DNA of 64,000 bases, taken from NCBI GenBank assembly GCA_914767885.1, contig CAJZBQ010000001.1:1-64000 (forward strand). The letters run 5' to 3'. Below are positions 24,535 through 34,506 of this stretch, one piece after another. Under the pieces are notes generated by a model. That model made no database searches, was not told the origin of the DNA, and worked only from the letters and a program-made list of their open reading frames with translations. A program made the translations under genes and the position numbers. The first letter of the stretch is position 1; each line of letters starts with the position of its first letter. Origin of the DNA: Blepharisma stoltei (Eukaryota; Ciliophora; Heterotrichea; Heterotrichida; Blepharismidae).

Positions 24535-25190
24535 ATAGAAGCAATAAATATGCTTTATGAGCAGCCTTCTCAGTAATTTGTTAATAATTTCGATCCCTTC
24601 AATTTATTTCAAAAATTATTATGAAAGGATTTACAGCTATATCAATATAAAAACAAAGCCAATTTTTATTATGGGAAAATCATGATTCCAAGTTATTATA
24701 TTTGCAATGAATAAGAATATAAAAATTTATAATGAAGCCTTGATGGTCTTTGTTGCACTCTTCTTATCATCCTAATTTCTTTATGCTTAAAAATAAGCAT
24801 TATAATTATAACAGCAAAAACTTTTGGTTATTATTTCATATATAGCGATTTTATGAAATTTATTTATCATCATTTTATTTGCTCACAAAATTTGATACCT
24901 GGGTATTTTGGTTTTTAATGTAGTTCTGTTTGGCTTTTATCGACAGTAGCTGGGATGATAATTTAATGAAAATGGCCTACTAGTTTATTATTTACTAATA
25001 GGGAAGTAGATATAGCATACTTCTTTACATTTCAAATGGGAAGACAGATATCTGCTAAAGAAATTAAGAAAAAAAAGGAAAATTAAAGAAAATAAAGATT
25101 TAGGCATTAAAATAACTGTAAATATTGACGACAAATCTATTGCTTCAAGCTCAAGATTAAATATACTGTCAGATTTTGTTAGCTAAAGAA
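24535..25190 (+). pseudogene. Receptor C-terminal relic
   Basis: Decayed last membrane segments and tail of another receptor copy: SIYFKNYYE, SYINIKTKPIFIMGKS, MNKNIKIYNEA, then VDIAYFFTFQMGRQISAKEIKK and a terminal SRLNILSDFVS. Frameshifts and stops occur throughout. It lies tandemly behind receptor 4, showing that the array once held further copies. Confidence 0.7.
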
Positions 25191-26033
25191 ATTTTAATCA
25201 TTTTTTGGTTTAGATCAATAGTTAACCAATTAGTTTTACAAAATCTTTCAGTTAAATTAATTATAGGTTTAGATTTTACTTCAAATTTAGGTAGCTTGCC
25301 ACTTAGCTTCGTTTCTTTAATCCTATTTTAAGATATTCCAGATTTGATTAATTTTATCATTTATTAGGTTATTAGGGGCTTAATTCTAAACTCGTCTTTA
25401 TAAATAGCCTTGCCTTGTCGCAGCTATTATATTTAGCATCTAATGCTGATTAGTTATAGCTTTGGTCTTCATTGACTTAGGAATATAAGCAGCTACATTA
25501 AATTTTTCATTCTTCGATATATAGCTATATTAATGTTTTATCCATAGCACCTTGCATAAAGCTAGGAGTTTCAAAGATTATGTTTAGCTCTTAAGAACTT
25601 AATGAATATGAGAACCATTCAGAATTCCTAGCTTTTATAAACATTTCTAAATGACAGGAAGGCTTTGTGATTCTTCAATCTTGCTTTTAATGGTATTTGA
25701 ATAGACTTAAAGCAAAATCAAAGCCTAAATTGATTACATTAAAAAAGGACGCTATTTTTATAAATAAATTCTTTCAGCACCATATAATTATTGTCTTTAT
25801 CACAACAATAGAAAAGCAATATAATCTATCAAAACTCTATCCTTTTCGAATAAATAGACTTGATTTTAAACAAAGTAATAGTATATTAAAAAATTGTTGG
25901 ATAGTTTATTATAATTCTTTTGTTCACTAATTTATCTTTTTATACTTTATTCTCAAATTGATTATCTTGAAGGTATACAAGTTTTAAATAATACTTTCTT
26001 ATATATCGCTCATTTCTTTGGCTAATATAATTA
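25191..26033. other. Intergenic spacer
   Basis: Up to about 25480 it is shared with the first duplication copy; beyond that it is AT-rich with no recognised gene or element. A short open stretch at 25697-25930 has no homology to the family and no supporting context, so it is not called. Confidence 0.5.
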
Positions 26034-27812
26034 ATGATTTTGGCTATATTGCTTATACATATAGCATCCTGCTTGCTACCAGTTTTTATTGCAATAAGCC
26101 AATATAGCAGTCAAAACATGATTAACCAAATTATTGACTCTTTCCAAAGTTCTGCTTTAAATTTCACAGAACTGAAAGTATCCAAAATAAGCCAGGAGGA
26201 TCCTCTTGACAGCTTTATGGGAGAAAGCAAGATTATAATCGATGTCACTTGCAATCTCTTATTACAAGTAAAGCTTCCTGAAGCTGCAAAGTTAAATTCT
26301 TTTGTCCATATAATAGTTCGAGAACCATTTGAAAAATTTTCTGATTGGGACTATTTTACGCTGTTTCCGATACAAGCTCACTACGAAGCTTTAAATAGTT
26401 TTTTACTTTATTTTAATTGGTATCAATATAATTTGATTCATAGTGATTCAGCGAATGCAATTAATCTCAGCAGTCTATTTTATAGAGATATAAATAAAAA
26501 GCAGGACTTCTGCTATTCAAATGATAGAAACGAGGATGCCGCTAATTATTTTATTGGGAAAGAGGTAAAAACTACAGGATTAAAAAATGCTGTTATTCTA
26601 AATGAAGGAGAAGGAGTAAAGAAGTTGATAAGGTCATTAGTAAAAAATAAAATTTACATTAAAAATGCAGGAATAGTATTATAAAGCAAAGGCATATGAG
26701 GGGCAGAAGAAGAAGGTCTTATCATTATAGTGCAAGAGAGTCTTGAATTTGTAAGAAATTCAGATGAATATGAAATTGCTTCAGTTTTAAGTTTTCTTGA
26801 AAAAATATATATGCTATCAGAATCAAACTTTGTAATTAAAAAATACTTAGAATCAGAAAGAGCAAACTATAGATTTTCTATTGTCAATATTCAAAATGGC
26901 AAGAGAGTAATAATTGGAACAATTTTTAATGGTCAAGTTAATCTATTCAAAACTCCACTACTTCCAGGAAATGCATATGATTTTCCTGATTCAAGCAATT
27001 CAAAGATAAAAATATCAATTTCTGATGGCATTGCAAACTATGATGGGGTTATTCACAGAGGCACTTGAATTATAAGGATTCCAACGCTATACGCAATCAA
27101 TTATGCGAACAAAACAAACCTAATTAAAAATTTTTCATTAGAACTGCATGAAACTGATTGCAGTGCAGAGTATTATGAGCACGATTTTTCATATAACTGC
27201 TTTTTAAAGCAGAAAGTAAACTTTGGAGTCGTTTTTATACCTTCAATTCATGATGAAGTATACTTAGGGACTATTAGTGATTTCAGAGAAATGGGATTAA
27301 AAATTCCCGTACTTGGGGATTTTTGTCTTTATCCTGCTCTTAATGACCAAATTCAATTCCCTGAATTTGCCCGGGTGGTAAAAGGTTTTGAGCTCCATTC
27401 CACCACAATGAGGATTTTCGGTTGGAAAAATGTGGTTGTCATGTATGAAAACACGACCTTAGGAATTACCCTATACAAAGGGTTTATGAATGTAGCAAAT
27501 GTAAATGGGATAAAAGTCCTAAATGATGAAGATAAGAGGATGGTCAAGGCTTCTTATTCTCTTAAAGATTTTGAAGAATATAAAGGCTATCTTACCCATG
27601 CGATCCAAACAAATGGAAGAATATTTGCCCTTTTCGTATTTGTTGATCTTTCGAGCCATTTCTATTTAACATCCCACTTATATGATTTAGGATTGAGAAG
27701 GGGGGATGCTATTTTTTTGTTGTACCAGACTGTTTCGTGGTTTCCCTACTATGCAGTTGGCTTAGAAGCAGAAGTTATTTCTAAATGTGAAGAGTTATAT
27801 TATGGATCACTA

Positions 27813-27978
27813 TAGTTTGTGACTTTCATTGACTGTATAAGAACGATACCTTGCATGCTGAATTAAAAGGATACACCAAATTTCTGAAAAAATAAATATT
27901 AGAATAGAAATTTAATTTTGAGATCGTTATAATTGCAGGAAATTGGCAATATTCAGCAATAATAAGCTTAAAGCTATA
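27813..27978. mobile_element. TA-bounded IES-like insert, 166 bp
   Basis: Ends TA|TAGTTTGTGAC and AAAGCTA|TA. It brings an immediate TAG stop after YYGSL. Removing it joins GSL to TFFQAEWVGDFG, which matches GTVIINQAEWIGDFG in the copy at 34507-38760, with frame restored exactly. The interior is AT-rich and noncoding. Confidence 0.78.
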
Positions 27979-28098
27979 ACTTTTTTCCAAGCTGAGTGGG
28001 TTGGAGATTTTGGGAAGCAAGCTTATGAAGGCATCAAAAAGTAATGGGGTAATTCTCCTGTGTCTTATCATTGCCACGCTTTTAACACTGGGTGGCTA

Positions 28099-28272
28099 TA
28101 GAGGTTTCCTCTATATAGCGCTGAAAGCGCAGACATTTTCCCAGGAGCTTTCCAAGTTCGTCGGACCAAATCGCTTTTTGGTCCGACCAAGGCATTGATT
28201 TGATGCAACCAACCGATAAATTCCGATCAGAATTTATCGGCCTTACAGCGCCAAACATAGGAAACTTCTATA
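28099..28272. mobile_element. M4 MITE/IES inside receptor 5, 174 bp
   Basis: Ends TA|TAGAGGTTTCC and GGAAACTTCTA|TA; same length and partly the same sequence as 3871-4044. Removing it with one TA joins HCHAFNTGWL to AINAINTLIQFGED, which aligns residue for residue with RCLAFDAAMLLLNGIEFTIKQGKN of another copy. The interior carries GCGCTGAAAGCGC and a palindrome with arms CCGATAAATTC and GAATTTATCGG. Confidence 0.85.
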
Positions 28273-29796
28273 GCTATAAATGCGATTAATACTTTAATCC
28301 AGTTTGGAGAGGACTACACAGACCGTGACACTCTTTTAAGATCAATCAGGAGGCAAAAGATCATCAGCTGATCTGGAAAATTGGTAATGTCACCTAGTGC
28401 AAATGAATCTGAAGAAATGATCGTGGGCATTAGCAACCTGATATCTAATTCTACAACTGGGTTATGGGAAGATTTTCCAGTCGGATCTTATTCAATTGTG
28501 AGAAATCCAGTGCTGACTTTTGACCAAAATATTATTTGGCCTGATGGTGGAACTCAACCTTCTACTGATATCAGAATAAATTGGCTTAATTGCCCATTTT
28601 CCTATAGGCAGATTCAAGACTCTGACAAAGGGGAAGCTATATATTATAGTATCATTGCATTTTGGACTGCTTTAGGTTTGGCAACATCATTAATTTATAT
28701 ATCAAAGTATTGGAGCTTATCGTTTCCTATCATTCAGGATAAGAGGGAAATAAAATTCCGAGATTGATTAGCTGTTTTTAGCTTATTGATAGAGACCTTA
28801 CAGCTTTTAGCTTTAAGTCCTGAATTTATTCATTCAAAAATTTCTAATGGTTTTGATTATATATCAGGAAATTTAGCAAATACCACAACATATTACAGTA
28901 AAATTTTCTGACCAGGAATTTATACAGCCTTAATAGTCTGCTTGGTGATGCTAATTTTTAATCTGTTATTAATTTTTAAAATTGAAGAGAAAAGCAGACT
29001 CTCTTTTTTAGTAGTAGCTTGCGGGATTGCAAAAGAGCTGCTGCCACATATTAGCAACTTATTTTTCATCTCTGTCATAAATTCTCTGTTTTCTCTATTC
29101 AGATGCACAAAAGGAACAAGCCTGAATGTCCTTGACTCATTTTTATATGGCGACTGCAATTATTTCTGCTGAAAAGATTTACACTTACTTTTTGCAGTTC
29201 TTGCTTTAATTTCCTTGCCTTTTTTTATTCCTAGTGCAATCTTATGGAGACCTTATTATGAATCTCTTAGCTCTGATAAAAATATTTATTGCAATGAGCA
29301 TTATTTAATCGCAAAAAGCATCATTCAAATAGTTGCGATTACTTTAAAATCAACTATAGGGAATTACAGTAACTCCTTGTATAGTCTTTTATATATTTTC
29401 TGTCTCACACTTTTTTTAGCTTACTCCATTTTCTATAAACCTTACAATTATAATAGAATGAACTTATGAGCCCTACTTTCAATTCTGGCAGTAATGTGAA
29501 GCTCAATTTTATCATCTATTTATTCATTAGCTAACAGCAGCATCTTTATATGAGTACATTTATTAAGCTTCGGCTGACTATGCTTAGCTGTTTTTGGGTA
29601 TGCTTTTCAGGAAAGATTTTATCCGAACTTTTTGTACTCCGTGCAAGGTAAGGATATCAGCTTGTTTTTCAGGTTTGAATTTTCAACAAAAATTAAGCCA
29701 GATGAAGTTTCTGAGGCTGTGAAGAATAAATATTCAGTGATAGACTCCAGCAGTCGATTTGATTCAGCTAATAAGGATTTGAGTTTTATAAGTTAG

Positions 29797-30105
29797 TTAT
29801 AGCAAGTCAACATATTTATAACAATAGGTAAATAAATAAATTTGTGAAAATTAGAGCTTAACGATTATTTAAGATTATTTGAAGCTCTGCTATTTCAAAT
29901 AAGTATTTTTAATCTAATCTTAGTTCGTTCAGCTGCCTCCTACTGTGTATCCCAGTCTCTCATTAGATCAGAGGATATTGGAATGTTCATCATGTTATGT
30001 GCCAAACAAGATTGAACTTACTGAAAATCCTAAAAACTAACTTTATTCAGCATTATCCATGAGTCTTAGCTCGTTATTCCTTCAGGTAATTATTTCAGTT
30101 TTTCT
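29797..30105. other. Spacer after receptor 5
   Basis: About 300 bp between the TAG of receptor 5 and an M1 element. No gene or structured repeat is recognised. Confidence 0.5.
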
Positions 30106-30485
30106 TTACTCCCCCCCGCTCCGTGAGTGAACAAAAAAATTTTGTTCACTCACGGAGGGGGGTTAATTTTTTTTTTTAAAAACAAATTATATATAAATTT
30201 TATAAAAAATATTTTTTTCGAAATTTAAAAAAATCCTAATTCGCAAAAATTGGAAAGCAAATATTAATTCAATTTGCAAAATTTATGTTTTTAAAAAGCA
30301 ATTCGTTTAAAATTAAATAGAATTAGCTCTATATTTCATTATACTAATTATCATTTATATATTAAAACTTTTTTCCATAAAAAATTTTTCTATTAAAAAA
30401 ATTTTTGTTCACTCACGGAGGGTGGGTTTTTGGGCAAAAAATGGCGATTTTTCTAATGGTTTTGTTCACTCACGGAGGGGGGGAG
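30106..30485. mobile_element. M1 MITE, 380 bp, TTA duplication
   Basis: TTA at 30106-30108 and 30486-30488. The left end CTCCCCCCCGCTCCGTGAGTG is followed at once by its inverted copy (CACTCACGGAGGGGGG), so the terminus is a near-perfect hairpin. The right end holds two direct copies of GTTCACTCACGGAGG. The core (ATATAAATTTTATAAAAAAT, CAAATATTAATTCAATTTGC) is the M1 standard, making this a good reference copy. Confidence 0.88.
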
Positions 30486-31132
30486 TTAGTATCAATGGTA
30501 AAATTAATATTAAAAAAATCAATTTATTATAAAAGCTTTTTTTCAAGCAATTATCAAGAGCTTGCAGCTACTCACTGGTTAATTTTGATAATTCTGTTAA
30601 AGGAAATTTTTTCTGAGATTAGTTGTATTTTGCTCACTCCCTTATTTAATTGGAGCAAGATATCGATAAAATTTCCATTTTGGGTAATATTTTTTAATGA
30701 ATATTTTATAGGTAAAAATCCTAATTTATAGGCATATTTTAGCCAAATTCATTTAAAGAAATGCAATTAGAATATTATTTTAAACAATTTTTATGCTGAA
30801 TCGATTAAATATATATTATTTTTTCAATAAAACTAAATTAAAATTCATAAATATTAAGTGAAATATTTTTAAAGGAAAGATTAATATATAATTTATTAAA
30901 ATTAACTATCCTTTTTATTGCTACAGGATATTTTGTTTCAATTTGAAGGTGGAATTCAGACAATTTCATGCTATTGAATAACTGCCATATTTATTTTGTA
31001 TTTTAAGTTATCTAAGGTTGATTGTGAGATATTGAGACACGCCAGAATCTCGCCTTGCTTTTACTTCCAATTATTGGAAATATTTTATTTGTCTCTATAA
31101 TTTCAGTACTTTTAAGTGCTTTTCAATGTGAT

Positions 31133-31574
31133 AAATTTTTAAAAATAAATTAAAGGATAAGCTGGCCATAAGCTTGCAAGCCCACTATCTTTGCCTCATC
31201 TTGGCTCCAAAATAGCGTCCCCTTTTGTTTCTTGGGACGCCGGAGGAAATTCAGAGGCTGCTATTTCGATTTCCGGCCCGAATTACCTGCCTTAGGGATC
31301 AACTCCCTCGAGCAGAGCCGCCACATATAGAGTGTCACGATGATCCCGATAAGTGAAGACTTTTTGGTCAGCAAAACCTGTTTAGCCCATCTGGCAGGGA
31401 AATGGAAGTCTTCGGGAGTCACGGCAAGGCATGCCAAACTTGTAGGCTACTTCAAAAAAAGGCAGAGGCTCTGCTTTTAAGCTTAATAATCATGATGGGT
31501 CCGAACTGTTCCATAGGGAGTGTGCCTCTGAGTCCAATTTTCATCGACGTCACCATTTTATTTCTCAATGTGAT
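31133..31574 (-). mobile_element. S element, about 442 bp
   Basis: Flanked by near-identical copies of TTTTCAATGTGAT (31120-31132) and TTTCTCAATGTGAT (31561-31574), i.e. a duplication of the FQCD codons. The right end CACCATTTTATTT is the reverse complement of the ATAAAATGG start seen in other S elements; the left side is AT-rich followed by GGATAAGCTGGCC. GC-rich and noncoding. Confidence 0.75.
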
Positions 31575-31993
31575 CAAGGACTTGGCTCAAATATTACTGA
31601 TTCTTTTATAAGGCAAGACTGCAGTACGTATTGCTGGAATAATAAATATTTTATATGAGGAAGTTTCTCAATAGTTTCTTTAGTTGCCTATAAAAAACGC
31701 AGCAAATTTTTATTCTAGAAAAAGTTATTTTTCAGATAATAATTGCTTCTATGAATAAAACATTAAAAATTTATGATGAGTCTTTGCACGGCCTTAGCTA
31801 TATTATCCTCATCTCTATAATGATTTTGTTAAGCTTTAAACAAAGACCTTATAACTATAGCAGAATGAATATTTGGTTGATAATTTCATATTTTTGAATT
31901 TTATGGAGTAATATTTTATCATCACTTTATTGGTATAAAAAATTCGAATCATTAATGATGTGGACTTTACTTCAATATTCGGTATGATTTTGC

Positions 31994-32540
31994 CTGATAA
32001 TCAAATGTGGCGTCTCGGCCAGGGCATGGCCTCCTGGCCATGCAGCTTCAAACACATATTTAATTATATCAACAAGATTTTGCTAACCCAAAATGGACAG
32101 AAATGCAAGTAAAGCAATTCCAGTAGAGTTCGGATCCTACTAGCACGAGTCCTTTTTTTAGGAATGGATTTTGCTTTGTGGGAGGAAAGGTTAGAAGTTG
32201 GAAAGAGGAAGTCCAGAAATGCCTAGTAGGCTGTTCGAGCAATTCCCCAGAGTAAAAAAACTGGGAGCTATGCCTTAGACTTAAATTTTGACCTCTTTGC
32301 CAATAGTGGGCCAGAAATTCAAATTTTTGGCAGGTAGACTATGCTAAAATCCCAGAGCCGAAAGGACAGCTATCAAAAATCGAACGCCAGAAGCTGAAGA
32401 ATCATTTAAGGACAAGCCAGGTGGTATACGAATCTATGGTGGACAAGAAAATTCAGAAGTAAGGACGGAAGCCCGTGTGGGTCAATTAGTAATGGGCGTT
32501 ATTGAGACCCTTAATAAATCTAATTTGTGCATGATTTTGC
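31994..32540 (+). mobile_element. S element (S1 subtype), about 547 bp
   Basis: Flanked by the 10-bp repeat ATGATTTTGC (31984-31993 and 32531-32540). Collinear with the insert at 47820-48365: both have an ATATTTTAATTATATC-like block, AAGCAATTC, GGATGGATTTT-like and TTGGAAAG.GGAAG.CC segments, then GGCCAGAAA followed by a TTTTTGG run, and near-identical total length. This makes S1 a real repeat family. Confidence 0.8.
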
Positions 32541-32778
32541 TAAATATCAGCTGGAATTCTAGTTCAATGAAAATTTTCCCAAGTTTATTGATTACTGAAA
32601 AAAGAATTGATATAGCAATTTTTTTCAGATTTTCTTTAGGCAGTCAAATTTCAGCTATAAAAATTAATAAAATGAGAAAAGAAGTCATAGGAGATACTTT
32701 TATCAACGGAAGTTTTCTAAATATTTATTCTAGATCTAGTCGTTCGAATTCTTAAGAAAACATAATATCAGAATAATT

Positions 32779-34130
32779 TTTATGAAAATTAATTTAGCTT
32801 CTATTAATTTCTTAATAGATTAAAAATTGAGAGTGATTTTTAGAAAACAATCACCAGACAAAGTTAAATGACAATTATTATTTCTTCTTCATTTATTTAA
32901 GGTAAATAGCTGAAGACCTTAGTAATATGGCAGAATTATATTATCACAATTAATAGGATCCACGGAATTGAAAATTACCTAGCAGGATAGTTATAAATTT
33001 CGAATTTGAGCAATATATATAAATCAATCATGAACGTTCCTCTTCTCATTTTTATGTATCAAAGTAATTATATTTTAACCCTTTTGTTAAATCAACAAAT
33101 TTATTTTTTTAGCAACTTTTACAAGTTGGCGTTCGGGAGAATCAGAATCAGAAATGTTTATCATTATTTTCTTCCGTTTTAATCATTGCTAATTCCAATA
33201 ATTCTTGACTAAAATGGGAATAACTTTATTCATTTTAAAAAATTATTATGTCTTATCGCACTTTAAACATAAATAGCGATATTTGATTGGTTGAAGTAAA
33301 GAAACTACTAGTGTCAACACTAAATCATGATAAGATTATTAATGAAGAAGTATTTCTTATTTCTATGGCTATTTTTTGCAAAATATATTATATTTTTAAC
33401 GCTATTATGAGTAAAATTATAAAGATTTCATAAAACTTTGCATGAGCTTTGCTGCATTACCTTATTTATCATACTAATTGCTTTATGTTTTAAAAATAAA
33501 CCTTGCAACTATAACAGAATGAATTTAAAATTATTATAATATTTTTATAAAAGGTTATATAATATAAAACTAATTCAATTTTAAACCTATTTTCCTGGTT
33601 ATAATTGTTTCTTTAAGTAAAATATTTATAATTTGTGAGAGTTTTGCATAATATCTAAAATGACATTATTGAGTTTCAAGTAAAACCCTTATAGCTATTG
33701 CTGAAATGAATTTTTCATTATTATTTCGTTTTAGAATTTATTATCATATCATCTATTATTGACCTTAAGAAAGTGGAATGCTCAACCTACTTATGCAATC
33801 TTACAGGAGAGAAGGGAAGAATTTGTTTAAAAGAGTGAAGGTTAGCTGTGAAATTTATAAATTCGAAGCAATTAGCAATGAAATGAATGAAGCCTGGATA
33901 GTTGGCGCAGTATTTGACGCTAAGCGAACGAGCTATTGGCTAATTAGTACTAATTAAATACAATTATGGCTCGATTTTAATATTTGATAATATTTTAATA
34001 TAGATGACTTACAAGCTTGCTGATTATTGAAAAATTGGTTGCCATTTCAAATTTTTCATATTTTAATAATAAAATTTTTAAATTTGATTTTATTATAGAT
34101 CGAACAATTTCCGTATATTATAAATTTTTA
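32779..34130 (+). other. Spacer with receptor scraps
   Basis: Mostly featureless AT-rich DNA. About 33420-33530 encodes a recognisable scrap of the receptor membrane region (LHELCCITLFIILIALCF, then NYNRMNL), and about 33680-33770 another. Neither is open. No RNA gene is seen. Confidence 0.6.
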
Positions 34131-34353
34131 TGCCCAAGCCCCCTTTGTCTCAGGCTAGGACGATGTCTCCTGACGTCTGAAGGGGATTGGTTTACCAAAA
34201 TTTTTTGGTGATACCAGCTCTCCAGATGACAAATCTCCGATACATAGTCGACTTCCATCTGGGAGTTGGTTTTACAAACAAATGTTGCTAAGCTAGCTCC
34301 CCTTCAGACGTTGGAGATATCGGCATAGCCTGAGACAAAAGAGACTCGGGCTA
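34131..34353. mobile_element. MITE with about 52-bp terminal inverted repeats (M6)
   Basis: Left arm GCCCAAGCCCCCTTTGTCTC continuing AGGCTAGGACGAT...ACGTCTGAAGGGGA, and right arm TCCCCTTCAGACGTTGGAG continuing ...AGCCTGAGACAAAAGAGACT then CGGGC. The right arm is the reverse complement of the left with scattered mismatches. TA dinucleotides lie outside both ends. Total about 223 bp, noncoding. Only one copy is seen here. Confidence 0.75.
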
Positions 34354-34506
34354 TATAATTAAAATCTATAGAATAATATTTTTTGAAATTTTTTAGCCCT
34401 CAGCTTGATCGAACTAAACTAGGCTGGCAGCTCAACATAGGGCCTAAGTAGAATTAAACATTTCTAATTATTAATATTTATCTCTTATCTTTTAATGTCC
34501 TAATAA
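34354..34506. other. 5' flank of receptor 7 with M2-like scrap
   Basis: Contains AGCCCTCAGCTTGATCGAAC near 34397, resembling an M2 terminus, then AT-rich sequence. The frame of the downstream gene shows FISYLLMS and two stops just before its ATG, possibly the decayed or displaced signal-peptide segment. Confidence 0.45.

Larger units (their letters stand above)
20925..25480. repeat. Segmental duplication, copy 2
   Basis: Partner of 14429-18640. It includes most of receptor 4, its 3' flank and the downstream receptor relic. It carries a 324-bp M1 element absent from copy 1, so that element inserted after the duplication or was lost from copy 1. The receptor frame is intact here, whereas copy 1 has accumulated frameshifts. 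Confidence 0.85.
26034..29796 (+). pseudogene. Divergent receptor 5, two in-frame TAA codons
   Basis: Full-length family member: after removing two TA-bounded inserts (27813-27978, 28099-28272) 1141 codons remain in one frame. Signal peptide MILAILLIHIASCLLPVF; domain 2 with HETDCSAEYY, FPEFARVVKG, FGWKNVVVMYE, LRRGDAIFLL and QAEWVGDFG; membrane region with FRCTKG...DCNYFCW and PYNYNRMNLW; ends TAG. It lacks the GCSGTVSIE motif and is clearly the most diverged copy. Two TAA codons interrupt it, at 26682-26684 (in place of Gly in IVGSKGSWG) and 28042-28044. The long otherwise intact frame suggests recent inactivation or an unrecognised editing step. Confidence 0.75.
30520..32778 (+). pseudogene. 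Receptor-family copy 6, C-terminal half, decayed
   Basis: Closely related to 37380-38760: SCSYSLVNFD-like sequence at 30556, the FNFILCY.ITAIFIL region near 30940-31010, LALLLPIIGNILFVSIISVLLSAFQCD at 31060-31130, DSFIRQDCSTYCWNNKYFIW at 31590-31660 and SLHGLSYIILISIMILLSFKQRPYNYSRMNIW at 31785-31880. It is broken by deletions (the TM5 region, about 31690-31700), stops and two S elements. The extracellular half is missing. Confidence 0.8.

Noticed and set aside
26676-26691. A 16-nt intron (GTATTATAAAGCAAAG) removing the TAA in receptor 5
   Set aside because: It would delete the conserved SKG residues that align with paralogues and shift the frame, so the TAA is treated as a real interruption.
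30106-30175. Terminal hairpins of M1 elements as transcription terminators or a CRISPR-like repeat
   Set aside because: They sit at element ends with 3-bp target duplications, also inside coding sequence; there is no regular repeat-spacer array and the genome is eukaryotic.
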